Shown: positions 37,046-47,079 of the stretch, one piece after another | How positions within the stretch are numbered: position 1 is the stretch's first letter | Layout of the letters: each line of letters opens with the position of its first letter | Source of the DNA: Pseudomonas parafulva NBRC 16636 = DSM 17004 | Lineage (GTDB): Bacteria; Pseudomonadota; Gammaproteobacteria; Pseudomonadales; Pseudomonadaceae | Assembly (NCBI RefSeq): GCF_000730645.1 | Contig: NZ_BBIU01000017.1 | Span: forward strand, 62,001-126,000 | DNA: 64,000 nucleotides | Direction of reading: 5' to 3' | Made by a program: the position numbers and the translations under genes | The notes under the pieces: generated by a model | Database searches by the model: none | Told to the model about the DNA's origin: nothing | Seen by the model: the letters and a program-made list of their open reading frames with translations, nothing else

Positions 37046-38068
37046 TTAGCGGTGATCGTTGAACAAGTCCGGGCGCGGCCCGGTGGATTCGCGCAGCACA
37101 ATGCGTGGGGCCACGATGCGTTGCTCCGCCTGGCCAACACGCGGCGCAACGATACGCGCCAGCAGCAGCGACGCGGCGCTCTCGCCCAGTTCGCGGATGG
37201 ACTGGCCGACCGTGGTCAAGGGTGGATACACGTAGCGGCTGAGTTCGATATCGTCAAAACCGATCACCGACAGCTCGGCAGGAACGCTGATATTGCGCTC
37301 AGCCGCCGCGCGCAATACGCCAAACCCGATCATGTCGTTACCGGCGAAGATGGCCGTGGGCCGCTTGCCGCCGAGCAGGGCCGCGGCGGCGGCATGGCCA
37401 CCCGGGCTGGTAAAGTCGCAGTGCTGCACACGGCCGGGTATTACCGGCACACCGGCCTCGCCCAGGGCGCGATGGAAGCCGCCCAGGCGCAGCTGGGTCA
37501 CCCCGGTGTGCGCCGGGCCGCCGATGTAGGCGATATCGCGGTGGCCCAGCTCCAGCAGGTGCCGGGTGGCCAGGTAAGCGCCCTGTTCGTGGTCGATGCG
37601 CACCAGGTCGGCATCCACGCCTTCAAGCTCGCGGTCGACGATCACCATCGGCGTGCGCACGCCGGCCAGGCTCTGCAGCAGGTCGTCGTCCTGGCCTACC
37701 GAGCCGACTACCAGCCCGTCGATGCGCTTTTCCAGCAGCACGCGCAGGTAGTTGCGCTGCTTTTGCGGGTTGTCGTCCGAGTTGCACAAAATCACGCAGT
37801 AGCCGTTGCGCTCGCAGGCATCCTCGATGCCCCGGGCCAGCTCGGCAAAGTACGGGTTGACGCTGTTGGGCACCAGCAGGCCGATGGTGGCGGTGCTGCG
37901 CGCTTTCAGCGAACGCGCCACGGCGCTGGGCACGTAGTCCAGCTGGCGGATCGCGTCTTCGACCTTCTGCCGTACCGGCTCGCTGACGGGCCGGGTCTTG
38001 TTCAGCACATGGGACACGGTGGTGTAGGAAATACCGGCCAGCGCTGCGACATCTTTGATGGTTGCCAT
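37046..38068 (-). CDS. rbsR: Ribose operon repressor, LacI family
   Basis: 340 residues. The LacI headpiece MATIKDVAALAGISYTTVSH and VLNKTRPVSEPVRQKVEDAI is followed by the hinge (YVPSAVARSLK) and a periplasmic-binding-like sensor (IGLLVPNSVNPYFAELARGI). The start at 38068 begins the headpiece; the longer frame is not supported. It lies within the operon, 4 bp after rbsC, so it is probably autoregulated. Its likely operator is the palindrome at 41633-41644. Confidence 0.94.
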   Translation of the reverse strand: MATIKDVAALAGISYTTVSHVLNKTRPVSEPVRQKVEDAIRQLDYVPSAVARSLKARSTATIGLLVPNSVNPYFAELARGIEDACERNGYCVILCNSDDNPQKQRNYLRVLLEKRIDGLVVGSVGQDDDLLQSLAGVRTPMVIVDRELEGVDADLVRIDHEQGAYLATRHLLELGHRDIAYIGGPAHTGVTQLRLGGFHRALGEAGVPVIPGRVQHCDFTSPGGHAAAAALLGGKRPTAIFAGNDMIGFGVLRAAAERNISVPAELSVIGFDDIELSRYVYPPLTTVGQSIRELGESAASLLLARIVAPRVGQAEQRIVAPRIVLRESTGPRPDLFNDHR

Positions 38069-38072
38069 GTTG

Positions 38073-39068
38073 TCAGGTCCGCCGGGCTGCACGCCGGCTG
38101 CGGTAAGTGTCGAGCACCACGGCGATGACGATGACCGCCCCGGTGATGATGCGTTTGGTCGGCTCGCTGGCGCCAATTTGTGCCAGGCCTGCGGCCAGCA
38201 CCGAAATGATCAGCACCCCGAAGAACGTACTGATGACCGAGCCGCGCCCGCCCATCAGGCTGGTGCCGCCGATCACCACGGCGGCGATCACCTGCAGCTC
38301 CAGGCCGGAGCCAGCGTTGGGGTCGGCCGCCTCCAGGCGCGACACCTGGAACAGCGCCGCCAGGCCGGCCAGCAGGCCCATCAGGGCGAACACCAGCACT
38401 TTATACGGGCGCGGGTCGATACCGGCCAGGCGCACGGCTTCTTCGTTGGTGCCGATGCCGATCAGGTAGCGGCCGAACACCGTACGGGTCAGTATCAGTT
38501 GAGCCAGCACGATCACCAGCAAGGCGATGATGAAGGAAGGCGAGATGCCAAAGGCCACAGGGTTGGAAAACCAGGCATAGGTATCGCCGATGTACGCGGT
38601 GCGCGAATCGGTGAGCTGATAGGCCAGCCCACGGGCCATCTCCAGCACGCCCAGCGATACGATGAACGAGGGAATGCGCCAGGCCACAGTCACGGCACCG
38701 GTCACGCTGCCGGCCAGGGCAGCCACCGCCATGCCCAGCAGCGCGGCGGGCACCATGCCCCAGCCCCACCCCAGAATGGCCACGCTGACCGTGGACGCCG
38801 CCAGGGCCAGCACCGAGCCCACCGACAGGTCGATACCGCCGATGATCAGCACGAAGGTCATGCCCACCGCCAGCACCATCAGGTCGGGGATCTGGTTGGC
38901 CAGGGTGCTGAAGGTGTTATACGACCAGAAATGGCTGCTCAGGAACGAGAACAGCACGATCATCGCCAGCAAGGCGCCGGCGAGGCCCAGGTAGGTACCC
39001 AGGCCCAGATAAGTACCGCTGCGGCGCGCCGGGGCAGCGCCTTGGTTGTCGAGCGGGGTGGTTTTCAT
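38073..39068 (-). CDS. rbsC: Ribose ABC transporter, permease
   Basis: 331 residues, about ten membrane segments (YLGLAGALLAMIVLFSFLSS at the start). The BPD_transp_2 signatures GGIDLSVGSVLALAASTVSV and AVVIGGTSLMGGRGSVISTF, with the EAA-like coupling loop for RbsA, are visible. It is the inner-membrane channel for ribose. Overlaps rbsA by 4 bp (ATGA). Confidence 0.95.
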   Translation of the reverse strand: MKTTPLDNQGAAPARRSGTYLGLGTYLGLAGALLAMIVLFSFLSSHFWSYNTFSTLANQIPDLMVLAVGMTFVLIIGGIDLSVGSVLALAASTVSVAILGWGWGMVPAALLGMAVAALAGSVTGAVTVAWRIPSFIVSLGVLEMARGLAYQLTDSRTAYIGDTYAWFSNPVAFGISPSFIIALLVIVLAQLILTRTVFGRYLIGIGTNEEAVRLAGIDPRPYKVLVFALMGLLAGLAALFQVSRLEAADPNAGSGLELQVIAAVVIGGTSLMGGRGSVISTFFGVLIISVLAAGLAQIGASEPTKRIITGAVIVIAVVLDTYRSRRAARRT

Positions 39069-40618
39069 GCATCCATCCTGGGAGCTGCGTTGTGCAGCAT
39101 TGCGTCACGTTTCTGATAACCGGCAAAGGCCGCGGCCAGCAGTTGGTCCTGGCTCCAGTGCTCGCGCTGGAAGGTGTCTATGAGGCGCCCGGCCGACAAC
39201 ACGGCGATGCGGTCACAAATCAGCATCAGCTCGCGCAGGTCGCTGGACACCACCACCAGCGCCTTGCCCTGGCGGGCCAGCGCTGCCAGCAGGCCATAGA
39301 TGTCGAACTTGGCCCCCACATCGATGCCGCGGGTGGGCTCGTCGAACAGCAGCACTTGGCAGTCGCGCTCCAGCCAGCGGCCTATCACCACCTTCTGCTG
39401 GTTGCCCCCCGACAACTCGCCCACCACCTGATGCGGGCCGGCACTGCGAATGCGCATGGCCTGGATCTGCCGCTCGGCCAAGGCCCGCTCCGCATCGGCG
39501 TTCAGCACGCCGGCGGTGGAAACCGCGCCCAGGTTGCCCAGGGCAATGTTCGCGCTGATCGACTGGGTCAGCAGCAGGCCCTCGCCCTTGCGGTCTTCGG
39601 TGATCAAGGCGATGCCGGCCTTGACCGCAGCCTTGGGCGAGTCGATGCTCACCCGCTGCGGCGGCTGGCCCAGGGCAACACTGCCACTGTCGGCCGCGTC
39701 TGCGCCGTAGATCAGGCGCAGCAGTTCGGTACGCCCGGCACCGATCAGGCCGGAAATGCCAAATATCTCCCCTGCCCGCACCTCGAACGACACATCGCGC
39801 ACCTTGTCGCCACGGCTCAGGTTGTTCACCTGCAGCAGCGGCGCCCCCAGCTGCCGCTGGCCCAGGTCGATGTGCTCGCCCAGCTCACGCCCCACCATCA
39901 GGTTGACCAACTGGTCGCTGGTGTAGCGCTGAATGGGCTCATCGCACACCAGCTTGCCGTCGCGCAGTACCACGATGCGCTGGGCGACCTGTTGCAGCTC
40001 TTCAAGCCGGTGGGAGATGTAGACGATGGCCACGCCACGCTGGCGCAGGCGTTCGATCTGGGTGAACAGCAGCTCCACCTCGCGCGCCGTGAGCATGGCG
40101 GTGGGCTCGTCCAGAATCAGCACGTGGCAGTCGCCGATCAGGTTACGGGCGATCTCGACCATCTGCTGGTGGCCAATGCCCAACTCGCCAACCGGCGTAT
40201 CCGGGTCGATGGCATCCAGGCCCACCTGGGCCATGGCGGCGCTGGCCAGTTGGCGCAGGCGTTTGTGGTTGACCCAGCCAAAGCGGCTGGGCAGGTTGTC
40301 CAGAAACAGGTTTTCGGCCACGGTCAGGGTGGGCAGCAGGTTCAGCTCCTGCATCACCATGCGCACGCCCAGGCGCTCGGCGTCGCTGCGGCTGGCCGGC
40401 GCATAGGGCTGGCCACGGTACTGCATGTGCCCGGTGGTGGGGGTTTCCAGGCCACTGATGAGCTTGGACAAGGTGCTTTTGCCGGCGCCGTTCTCACCCG
40501 TCAGGGCCAGCACCTCGCCGGCGCGCAGGGTCAGGCTGACCTCGCCCAGCACCGGCTGGGCGTAGGTTTTGCCAAGGCCGCTGGCGGCCAGCACCACGTG
40601 TTGGGCCGATGCAGACAT
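39065..40618 (-). CDS. rbsA: Ribose ABC transporter, duplicated ATPase
   Basis: 517 residues with two ABC halves. Half one: Walker A TGENGAGKSTLSKLISG, signature LGIGHQQMVEIARNL, Walker B VLILDEPTAML. Half two: the degenerate GLIGAGRTELLRLIYG, signature LSGGNQQKVVIGRWL, VLLFDEPTRGID. This is the sugar-type arrangement. The ATG at 40618 has AGGAGA upstream. It follows rbsB by 20 bp. Confidence 0.95.
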   Translation of the reverse strand: MSASAQHVVLAASGLGKTYAQPVLGEVSLTLRAGEVLALTGENGAGKSTLSKLISGLETPTTGHMQYRGQPYAPASRSDAERLGVRMVMQELNLLPTLTVAENLFLDNLPSRFGWVNHKRLRQLASAAMAQVGLDAIDPDTPVGELGIGHQQMVEIARNLIGDCHVLILDEPTAMLTAREVELLFTQIERLRQRGVAIVYISHRLEELQQVAQRIVVLRDGKLVCDEPIQRYTSDQLVNLMVGRELGEHIDLGQRQLGAPLLQVNNLSRGDKVRDVSFEVRAGEIFGISGLIGAGRTELLRLIYGADAADSGSVALGQPPQRVSIDSPKAAVKAGIALITEDRKGEGLLLTQSISANIALGNLGAVSTAGVLNADAERALAERQIQAMRIRSAGPHQVVGELSGGNQQKVVIGRWLERDCQVLLFDEPTRGIDVGAKFDIYGLLAALARQGKALVVVSSDLRELMLICDRIAVLSAGRLIDTFQREHWSQDQLLAAAFAGYQKRDAMLHNAAPRMDA

Positions 40619-40638
40619 GGCCGTCTCTCCTGGCAGCA

Positions 40639-41595
40639 TCAGGGCTGTTTGGTGATCAGTTCGACCGGGGTCTGGATGACGTTGTCGGCATCCACATCGG
40701 GCTTATCGCCCTTGACCATTTTCAGCGCCGCCTGAATACCGAACACCGCCTGCTGGCTGGCCGCCTGGTCCAGGGTGGCCAGTACGCGGCCATCGGCGAT
40801 CATGGGCTTGATGGCGTTGATGTTGTCATAGCCCACCACTTTCACTTGGCCTGCCTTGCCGGCAGCGCGCACGGCAGACACGGCGCCCAGGGCCATGCTG
40901 TCGTTGCCGGCCAGCAAAGCTTTCAGGTCGGGGTATTCGTTGAGCATGGAGGCCGCGACCGCATTGCCCTTGTCGATTTCCCAGTTGCCGCTTTGCACCG
41001 ACACGATCTTCATCTGTGCAGCGTCCATCGCATCCTTGAAGCCGGCCGTGCGCTGCTGGGCGTTGGTGGTGGTAGACACGCCTTCGATGATGCCCACCTG
41101 GTCGCCGGCCTTGAGCTGTTTGGCCAGGTAGTCACCCACCATGCGGGCGCCCTTGCGGTTGTCGGGGCCCACAAAGGGCACGCTGATGCCTTTGCTCTTG
41201 AGCAGCTCAGGGTCCAGGCGGTTGTCGATGTTGATCACCACCACGCCCTGGTCCATGGCTTTTTTCACCGCCGACACCAGTGCCTTGGAATCGGCAGGGG
41301 CAATTACCAGTGCCTTGGCGCCGGCGTTGACCATTTGTTCAACGATGCGGATCTGTTCGCCGGTGTCGGTTTCGTTCTTGATGCCGTTGGCAACCAGGTC
41401 GAATTCGCCAGCGTGGGCTTTCTGGTAGTCCTTGGCGCCGTCTTCCATGGTGCGGAAGAACTCGTTGGCCAGGGACTTCATCACCAGGGCGACCTTGGGC
41501 TTGTCTTCTGCGTGGGCGGCAGACAACGGCAGGGCCATGGACAGGGAGGTTACAGCGGCAATGGCCAGCAAGCGGCCGGGGAATGGCAGTTTCAT
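40639..41595 (-). CDS. rbsB: Ribose ABC transporter, periplasmic binding protein
   Basis: 318 residues. Signal peptide MKLPFPGRLLAIAAVTSLSM to AHAEDKP; the type I binding fold begins KVALVMKSLANEFFRTMEDG and includes ALVIAPADSKAL and ALLAGNDSMALGAVSA. It delivers ribose to RbsAC. First gene of the operon, directly downstream of a good sigma-70 promoter and a LacI-type operator. Confidence 0.94.
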   Translation of the reverse strand: MKLPFPGRLLAIAAVTSLSMALPLSAAHAEDKPKVALVMKSLANEFFRTMEDGAKDYQKAHAGEFDLVANGIKNETDTGEQIRIVEQMVNAGAKALVIAPADSKALVSAVKKAMDQGVVVINIDNRLDPELLKSKGISVPFVGPDNRKGARMVGDYLAKQLKAGDQVGIIEGVSTTTNAQQRTAGFKDAMDAAQMKIVSVQSGNWEIDKGNAVAASMLNEYPDLKALLAGNDSMALGAVSAVRAAGKAGQVKVVGYDNINAIKPMIADGRVLATLDQAASQQAVFGIQAALKMVKGDKPDVDADNVIQTPVELITKQP

Positions 41596-41632
41596 GGACG
41601 ATGACTCCGAATCTTGTGTTTTTTATCGGAAA

Positions 41633-41681
41633 GCAAACGTTTGCGTTGGCTAACTATGAGAACAAGACTTGGTTTTGTCAA
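41633..41681 (-). promoter_or_regulatory. rbs promoter with RbsR-type operator
   Basis: On the minus strand a perfect -35 TTGACA (41681-41676), 17-bp spacer, and -10 CATAGT (41658-41653). Just downstream is the perfect palindrome GCAAACGTTTGC (41633-41644), the core of LacI-family operators and close to the E. coli RbsR site. It overlaps the expected transcription start, so bound RbsR would block initiation. The remaining ~300 bp up to ansB show no gene. Confidence 0.8.
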
Positions 41682-41926
41682 TTGCGTTTGGTGGTAACCC
41701 TGCATAGCAGATTATCCAGACTTTTTCCGAAAAGCCGAACACCTTTTCCTACGCGTGTTCGGGATTGCGAATGGAATACTCGTACATCACAGGGTTGGCA
41801 ACGGGGTGGGATTACGCGCACAGCGCGCCAATCGCGACCCGGGCAGGCCCTGCGCACGCAGCGCAGACGCGGCTGGTACGAAACATGCCTGAAGCTCTGC
41901 GCGACTCATAACGACCATCTCAATAG

Positions 41927-43033
<1,107 letters not shown>

Positions 43034-43240
43034 GGCCCGGGGGCCGCAAGGCGGCCCCAACTTCCCCGCCAATGGCCAGCGTATACAAACACCCTGGCAG
43101 CCTCACACAAGACACCCCTCCCCCAAACACGCCCTAATAAGCCATCGCTGCCAACTGCGATGGCCGCTCGCCAGATGCGGGCGGTTCCCGTATAACAAGC
43201 GCGCCGTACAGGCAGCCAAAAACAAAAGAGGGATGTGCAA

Positions 43241-44551
43241 ATGGTCAAACCGCAATCGCTGTGCAGCCTGGCCCTGGCAGGCTTGCTGGCCAGCCAGGCG
43301 GCACCCGCCTACGAGCTGTACGCCGATGACGACACCCACCTCAACGCCGACATGCTGGCCGTGTGGGGCATGTTCAACAGCCGCAAGAACTATGACGGCA
43401 CCACCGGCGGCTCTACCTGGCGCGAAGGTTTCATCAAGTACGGCGTCAGCGGCGACCAGGGCCTGGCAGGCAATGGCACTTTGTACGGCGCGCTGAACTG
43501 GGTGAGCTCGGGCACCTGGGGCGACGGCGATGCCGCCGGCAACACCGTCGGCACCGAACGCACCACCAAAACCGAAGAAGCCTACCTGGGCTGGCGCTCC
43601 GGCGACCTGTTCCCGGTGCTGGGCAAGGACGGCGTGGACGTTTCCGCCGGCCGCCAGGTGGTGCGCCTGGGCAGCGGTTTTCTGATCAACGACGACGGCC
43701 CCAACCTGGGCAAGGGCCCAGCCGATGGCGCCCTGAACCGTGGCGGCGCCTTTTACCTGGCCGCACGCCACGCCTTTGACCGCACCGCCGTGCTGCGCCT
43801 GGGCGGCAAGGACGGCCTGCATGGCAGCGTGGTATGGCTGAAGTCCGATAACCGTGCCCAGGCCGAAACCGAACTGGGCGCCGGCACCCTGGACTACACC
43901 AACGAACTGGGCACCGTGGGGCTCACCTGGATTCACGGCATCGATGTGGCCGACCAGTGGGCCAGCGAGTTCCTAAAAGCCCGCGAAGGCATGAACGTCT
44001 ACAGCCTGCGCGGCGAAGGCAGCGCCGGCATCGAAAACGCCAGCTTCGGCTTCGAGTACGCCTGGCAGGACAAAGACCACGGCCCGGAAAAAGCCTGGTA
44101 CCTGCAGGCCGCCTACACCTTTGCCGACGTGCCCTGGGCGCCGCAGCTCACCTACCGCTACACACGCTATTCGGCAGGCTGGGACTCGCTGTTCAGCGGC
44201 CTGTCGAGCGGTTACGGCACCTGGTTCCAGGGTGAGGTTGCAGCCAACTACGCCGGGCCGTTCAACAGCAACACCGGCATTCACCACGTGGGGCTGAAGG
44301 CCACCCCGCTGGAAAACGTCACGGTCGGTGCGCTGTACTTCGACTTCAACACTGTCAGCACGCGCAACCGCCTGAACCTCGACGCACGTGAGCTGGACCT
44401 GTACGTGGAATGGGCCGTGAACCAGCACCTGATCATCAGCCCGCTGGTGGGCCTGTACCAGCCGCGCAAGGATGAAAGCAATGGTGGCAACCAGGTCGGG
44501 GGCAACGGCACCAACATGTACAGCCAGCTGACGGTTGCCGTGCCGTTCTGA
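43241..44551 (+). CDS. Outer-membrane beta-barrel protein (porin-like)
   Basis: 436 residues. Signal peptide (MVKPQSLCSLALAGLLASQA, APA), then about 16 amphipathic strands rich in aromatic residues at girdles (YGALNWVSSGTWGDG, AYTFADVPWAPQLTYRYTRY) and a terminal Phe (LTVAVPF). It fits a substrate porin or the alginate-export-like family; an exact family is not certain. AGAGGGA lies seven bases before the ATG at 43241. It is convergent with the TonB receptor gene, ending 9 bp from its stop. Confidence 0.75.
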   Translation: MVKPQSLCSLALAGLLASQAAPAYELYADDDTHLNADMLAVWGMFNSRKNYDGTTGGSTWREGFIKYGVSGDQGLAGNGTLYGALNWVSSGTWGDGDAAGNTVGTERTTKTEEAYLGWRSGDLFPVLGKDGVDVSAGRQVVRLGSGFLINDDGPNLGKGPADGALNRGGAFYLAARHAFDRTAVLRLGGKDGLHGSVVWLKSDNRAQAETELGAGTLDYTNELGTVGLTWIHGIDVADQWASEFLKAREGMNVYSLRGEGSAGIENASFGFEYAWQDKDHGPEKAWYLQAAYTFADVPWAPQLTYRYTRYSAGWDSLFSGLSSGYGTWFQGEVAANYAGPFNSNTGIHHVGLKATPLENVTVGALYFDFNTVSTRNRLNLDARELDLYVEWAVNQHLIISPLVGLYQPRKDESNGGNQVGGNGTNMYSQLTVAVPF

Positions 44552-44560
44552 GGCCACTCG

Positions 44561-46678
44561 CTACCTGAACTGATACTCCAGCCCGGCGCCGGCATACCAC
44601 GCGCGCCCGGGCGCGGCTTCGTAGTAGCGGCTGTTGCTGTCGCCCACGATCACCGAGCCCACGTACTGGCGGTCGAACAGGTTGTCCAGACGCACCAGTT
44701 GGTGGAATGTCCAGGGCCCTGTGTGCTGCTCGAAGCGGGTGCGCCAGTTGAACACCGCATAGGCGGGGGCCGCCTTGGCGTTATTGCTGTCCTCCACGTA
44801 CACCTGGCTACGGTACTGGCCTTCAACGCCCATGCTCACCCACTGTGCGGGCTTCCACACCAGTTCGGCATACAGGTTGTCCCGGGGCACGCCCGGCAGG
44901 CGGTTGCCGCTGTCGATCACCTTGCCGCCCTGGCTGAAATCATCGGCGTACCGGGCGTCGGTGCGGGTGTACACCCAGGTGGTCTGCCAGTGGTCACTCA
45001 GGTCGCTGTGCAGGCTGGCTTCGATGCCACGGCGCAGGGTACGGCCGGCGTTGCGATAGCTGGTACGGCCGTCGGTGGCTTCGGCGACGATGATTTCATC
45101 GTCGGTGTGGATCTCGTACGCCGCCACATTCAGCCGGGTGCGCTCGCCCATGCGGTACTTGGCGCCTACTTCGTACTGGGTGCTGGTAGCCGGGCTCAGG
45201 CCGAAGTTGAAGCGTTCCTGGGTGCCTGGCGCGTAGGCCATCTCTGCCTGGGTGGGGGTTTCGAAGCCCTTGCCGACACTCACGTAGCCGCGCAGGTCGG
45301 GCGTGAAGGCGTACATTACCGACAACGACGGGTTGGCTTTCTGGTAGCGCTTGCTGCCGCTGGCATCGCCGTTGGCCAGGTAGTGGTCGTCCACCTGCAT
45401 CTTCATGGTGCTGTAGCGCACGCCCAGCTCGCTGGTCCAGTTGCCGATTTCCCAGTGCGCCTGGGCATAGGGGTCCAGGCTGGTTGCCGTGTCCTTTTCG
45501 TCGCGGCGCAATTCGCCTTTGACGCCCAGCTGGCTGCCACGGAAGTTCTGGAAGCCACGGCGGTCGTCGGTGCTCTGGTCGTAGTCGGCGCCTACGGTGA
45601 AGGTGAAATTACCCGGCACGCTTGCCACCGGCTGTACCCAGCGCAAGGTGCCACCGTGGAACTCGCGGTCGAAGTCCACCACCCCGCCACCGCGCTGGCT
45701 GTTGGACGCCACCTGCCTTGGGATGGACAGGTACTGCACCACGCTGCGCCGGCCGGCATACAGGTTGAATTGCAGGGTGGCCTCACCGAAGTAGCGCTCG
45801 TAGTTCATGCCCAGTTGCTGGTGGTCGATGCTTTTGCGGGTGTTGTAGGTCTCGGCCGCCGCTGCCGTGGAACGGGGGTCATGTTTGTAGGCCGACCACA
45901 CCTGGCCCAGCGGGTCCTGGGTGTTGTTCTGCTCCAGGCTGCTGTAGATGAAGGCCAGGCGTGAATCTTCGTCCGGCTTGACGTGCACCTTGGCAAAGGT
46001 CTGGTCACGGCGCGCAGCACTGTGGTCGCGGTAGCCATCGGTGTCCATGCGCGAGGCATCCAGCACAAAGCCACCGGTAGCGTTGCCGCCTTCAGCAGAC
46101 AGGTGATGCTTGCTGAACCCATCGCTGCCAACCGTCGTCTGCGCCCCCACACGGGCTGGCCCCTGACCATCCCGGCTGAACATCTGGATCACGCCACCGG
46201 CATTGCTGCCGTACAGGGTGGCCGCCGGGCCGCGCAGCACTTCGATGCGGTCGGCCACGTCCAGGTTCAGCGTGGCCGCCTGGCCCTGGCCGTCCGGCGT
46301 GCTGGCGGGGATGCCATCGCTCAGCAGCTTGATGCCCCTTACCCCGAACGCGGAACGGGCGCCATAACCACGGGAGGATACCTGCAAGTCCTGGGCGTAG
46401 TTCTGGCGGTTCTGCACCACCAGCCCTGGCACCTTGGTCAGCACTTCTGACAGGTTCACACCCAACTGGCCATCCGTGCCGTTGGACAGGTCCACCGTGT
46501 CGACGGAAAACGGCAGGTCGAACGTGCTGGTGGGCGTGTAGGCGCCGGTCACCACCATGGGGTCGATGACGATGGCGCCGGGCGCGTCGGCCAGCGCTTC
46601 GGCACAGGTGCCGAAGCCACCGACCAAGACCAGTGCCAGGCGTGTGGGCGATTTGAAACGTAGAACCATTCGATACAT
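44561..46678 (-). CDS. TonB-dependent outer-membrane receptor
   Basis: 705 residues. Signal peptide to ALA-DAPG, a short TonB box (DPMVVTGAY), the plug (VLTKVPGLVVQNRQNYAQDL, GIKLLSDGIPASTPDG, RIEVLRGPAATLYGSNAGGV), then a 22-strand barrel ending GAGLEYQFR. It imports a bound metal complex or siderophore using the proton gradient. No siderophore genes or FecI/FecR pair are nearby; ligand unknown. No clear Fur box was identified in the short upstream region. Confidence 0.9.
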   Translation of the reverse strand: MYRMVLRFKSPTRLALVLVGGFGTCAEALADAPGAIVIDPMVVTGAYTPTSTFDLPFSVDTVDLSNGTDGQLGVNLSEVLTKVPGLVVQNRQNYAQDLQVSSRGYGARSAFGVRGIKLLSDGIPASTPDGQGQAATLNLDVADRIEVLRGPAATLYGSNAGGVIQMFSRDGQGPARVGAQTTVGSDGFSKHHLSAEGGNATGGFVLDASRMDTDGYRDHSAARRDQTFAKVHVKPDEDSRLAFIYSSLEQNNTQDPLGQVWSAYKHDPRSTAAAAETYNTRKSIDHQQLGMNYERYFGEATLQFNLYAGRRSVVQYLSIPRQVASNSQRGGGVVDFDREFHGGTLRWVQPVASVPGNFTFTVGADYDQSTDDRRGFQNFRGSQLGVKGELRRDEKDTATSLDPYAQAHWEIGNWTSELGVRYSTMKMQVDDHYLANGDASGSKRYQKANPSLSVMYAFTPDLRGYVSVGKGFETPTQAEMAYAPGTQERFNFGLSPATSTQYEVGAKYRMGERTRLNVAAYEIHTDDEIIVAEATDGRTSYRNAGRTLRRGIEASLHSDLSDHWQTTWVYTRTDARYADDFSQGGKVIDSGNRLPGVPRDNLYAELVWKPAQWVSMGVEGQYRSQVYVEDSNNAKAAPAYAVFNWRTRFEQHTGPWTFHQLVRLDNLFDRQYVGSVIVGDSNSRYYEAAPGRAWYAGAGLEYQFR

Positions 46679-46771
46679 GAGTCATTTCCAGAGAGTGCCG
46701 CCATTACAGCAGACCCTGGCAGCAAGCGCGAACACTGTGGCCGCGGCGTGTGGAACTCGCCCTTCAAGGTG

Positions 46772-46812
46772 TTGCGAAATTCCTTACACTCAAATACTGT
46801 ATGTGCATACAG
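46772..46812 (+). promoter_or_regulatory. SOS promoter: LexA box overlapping -10
   Basis: -35 TTGCGA (46772-46777), 17-bp spacer, -10 TACTGT (46795-46800). CTGT-N8-ACAG at 46797-46812 (CTGTATGTGCATACAG) is a perfect LexA box with a palindromic centre and overlaps the -10, so LexA would repress the DUF1654-endA pair. Confidence 0.8.
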
Positions 46813-46830
46813 CAAAACAAGGAAATGCCT

Positions 46831-47073
46831 GTGTCCAGCACCGCCTCTGCCACCCCGACCAGCTACCAACAATTGGGTATGCGTATCCAGAAGATCATCA
46901 ACAACCCCCTGGCTCAACGCAGCCGGGCCGCGTTGATCTTTCGGCTGGACCAGGAAACCCCGGAGGACTGGGACACCTTGCTGGCAGAAATTGCCGAGAA
47001 CGACAACGTCACCCTCGCCCACCGTGACGATGGCGGCGTGCAGATTTTCTGGACCGTCCCCAAAGAAGACTGA
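46831..47073 (+). CDS. DUF1654 family protein
   Basis: 80 residues: SYQQLGMRIQKIINNPLAQR, SRAALIFRLDQETPEDWDTL, then VTLAHRDDGGVQIFWTVPKE, the whole DUF1654 domain. Role unknown; probably small DNA- or protein-binding. GTG 46831 is seven bases after AAGGA, whereas ATG 46825 is only one base after it, so GTG is chosen. It is preceded by a LexA box and followed after 6 bp by endA, so the two form an SOS-induced operon. Confidence 0.82.
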   Translation: MSSTASATPTSYQQLGMRIQKIINNPLAQRSRAALIFRLDQETPEDWDTLLAEIAENDNVTLAHRDDGGVQIFWTVPKED

Positions 47074-47079
47074 CCGCGC

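Noticed and set aside
36500..38128. Long plus-strand frame over rbsK and rbsR
   Set aside because: Antisense to two well-supported genes in an operon.
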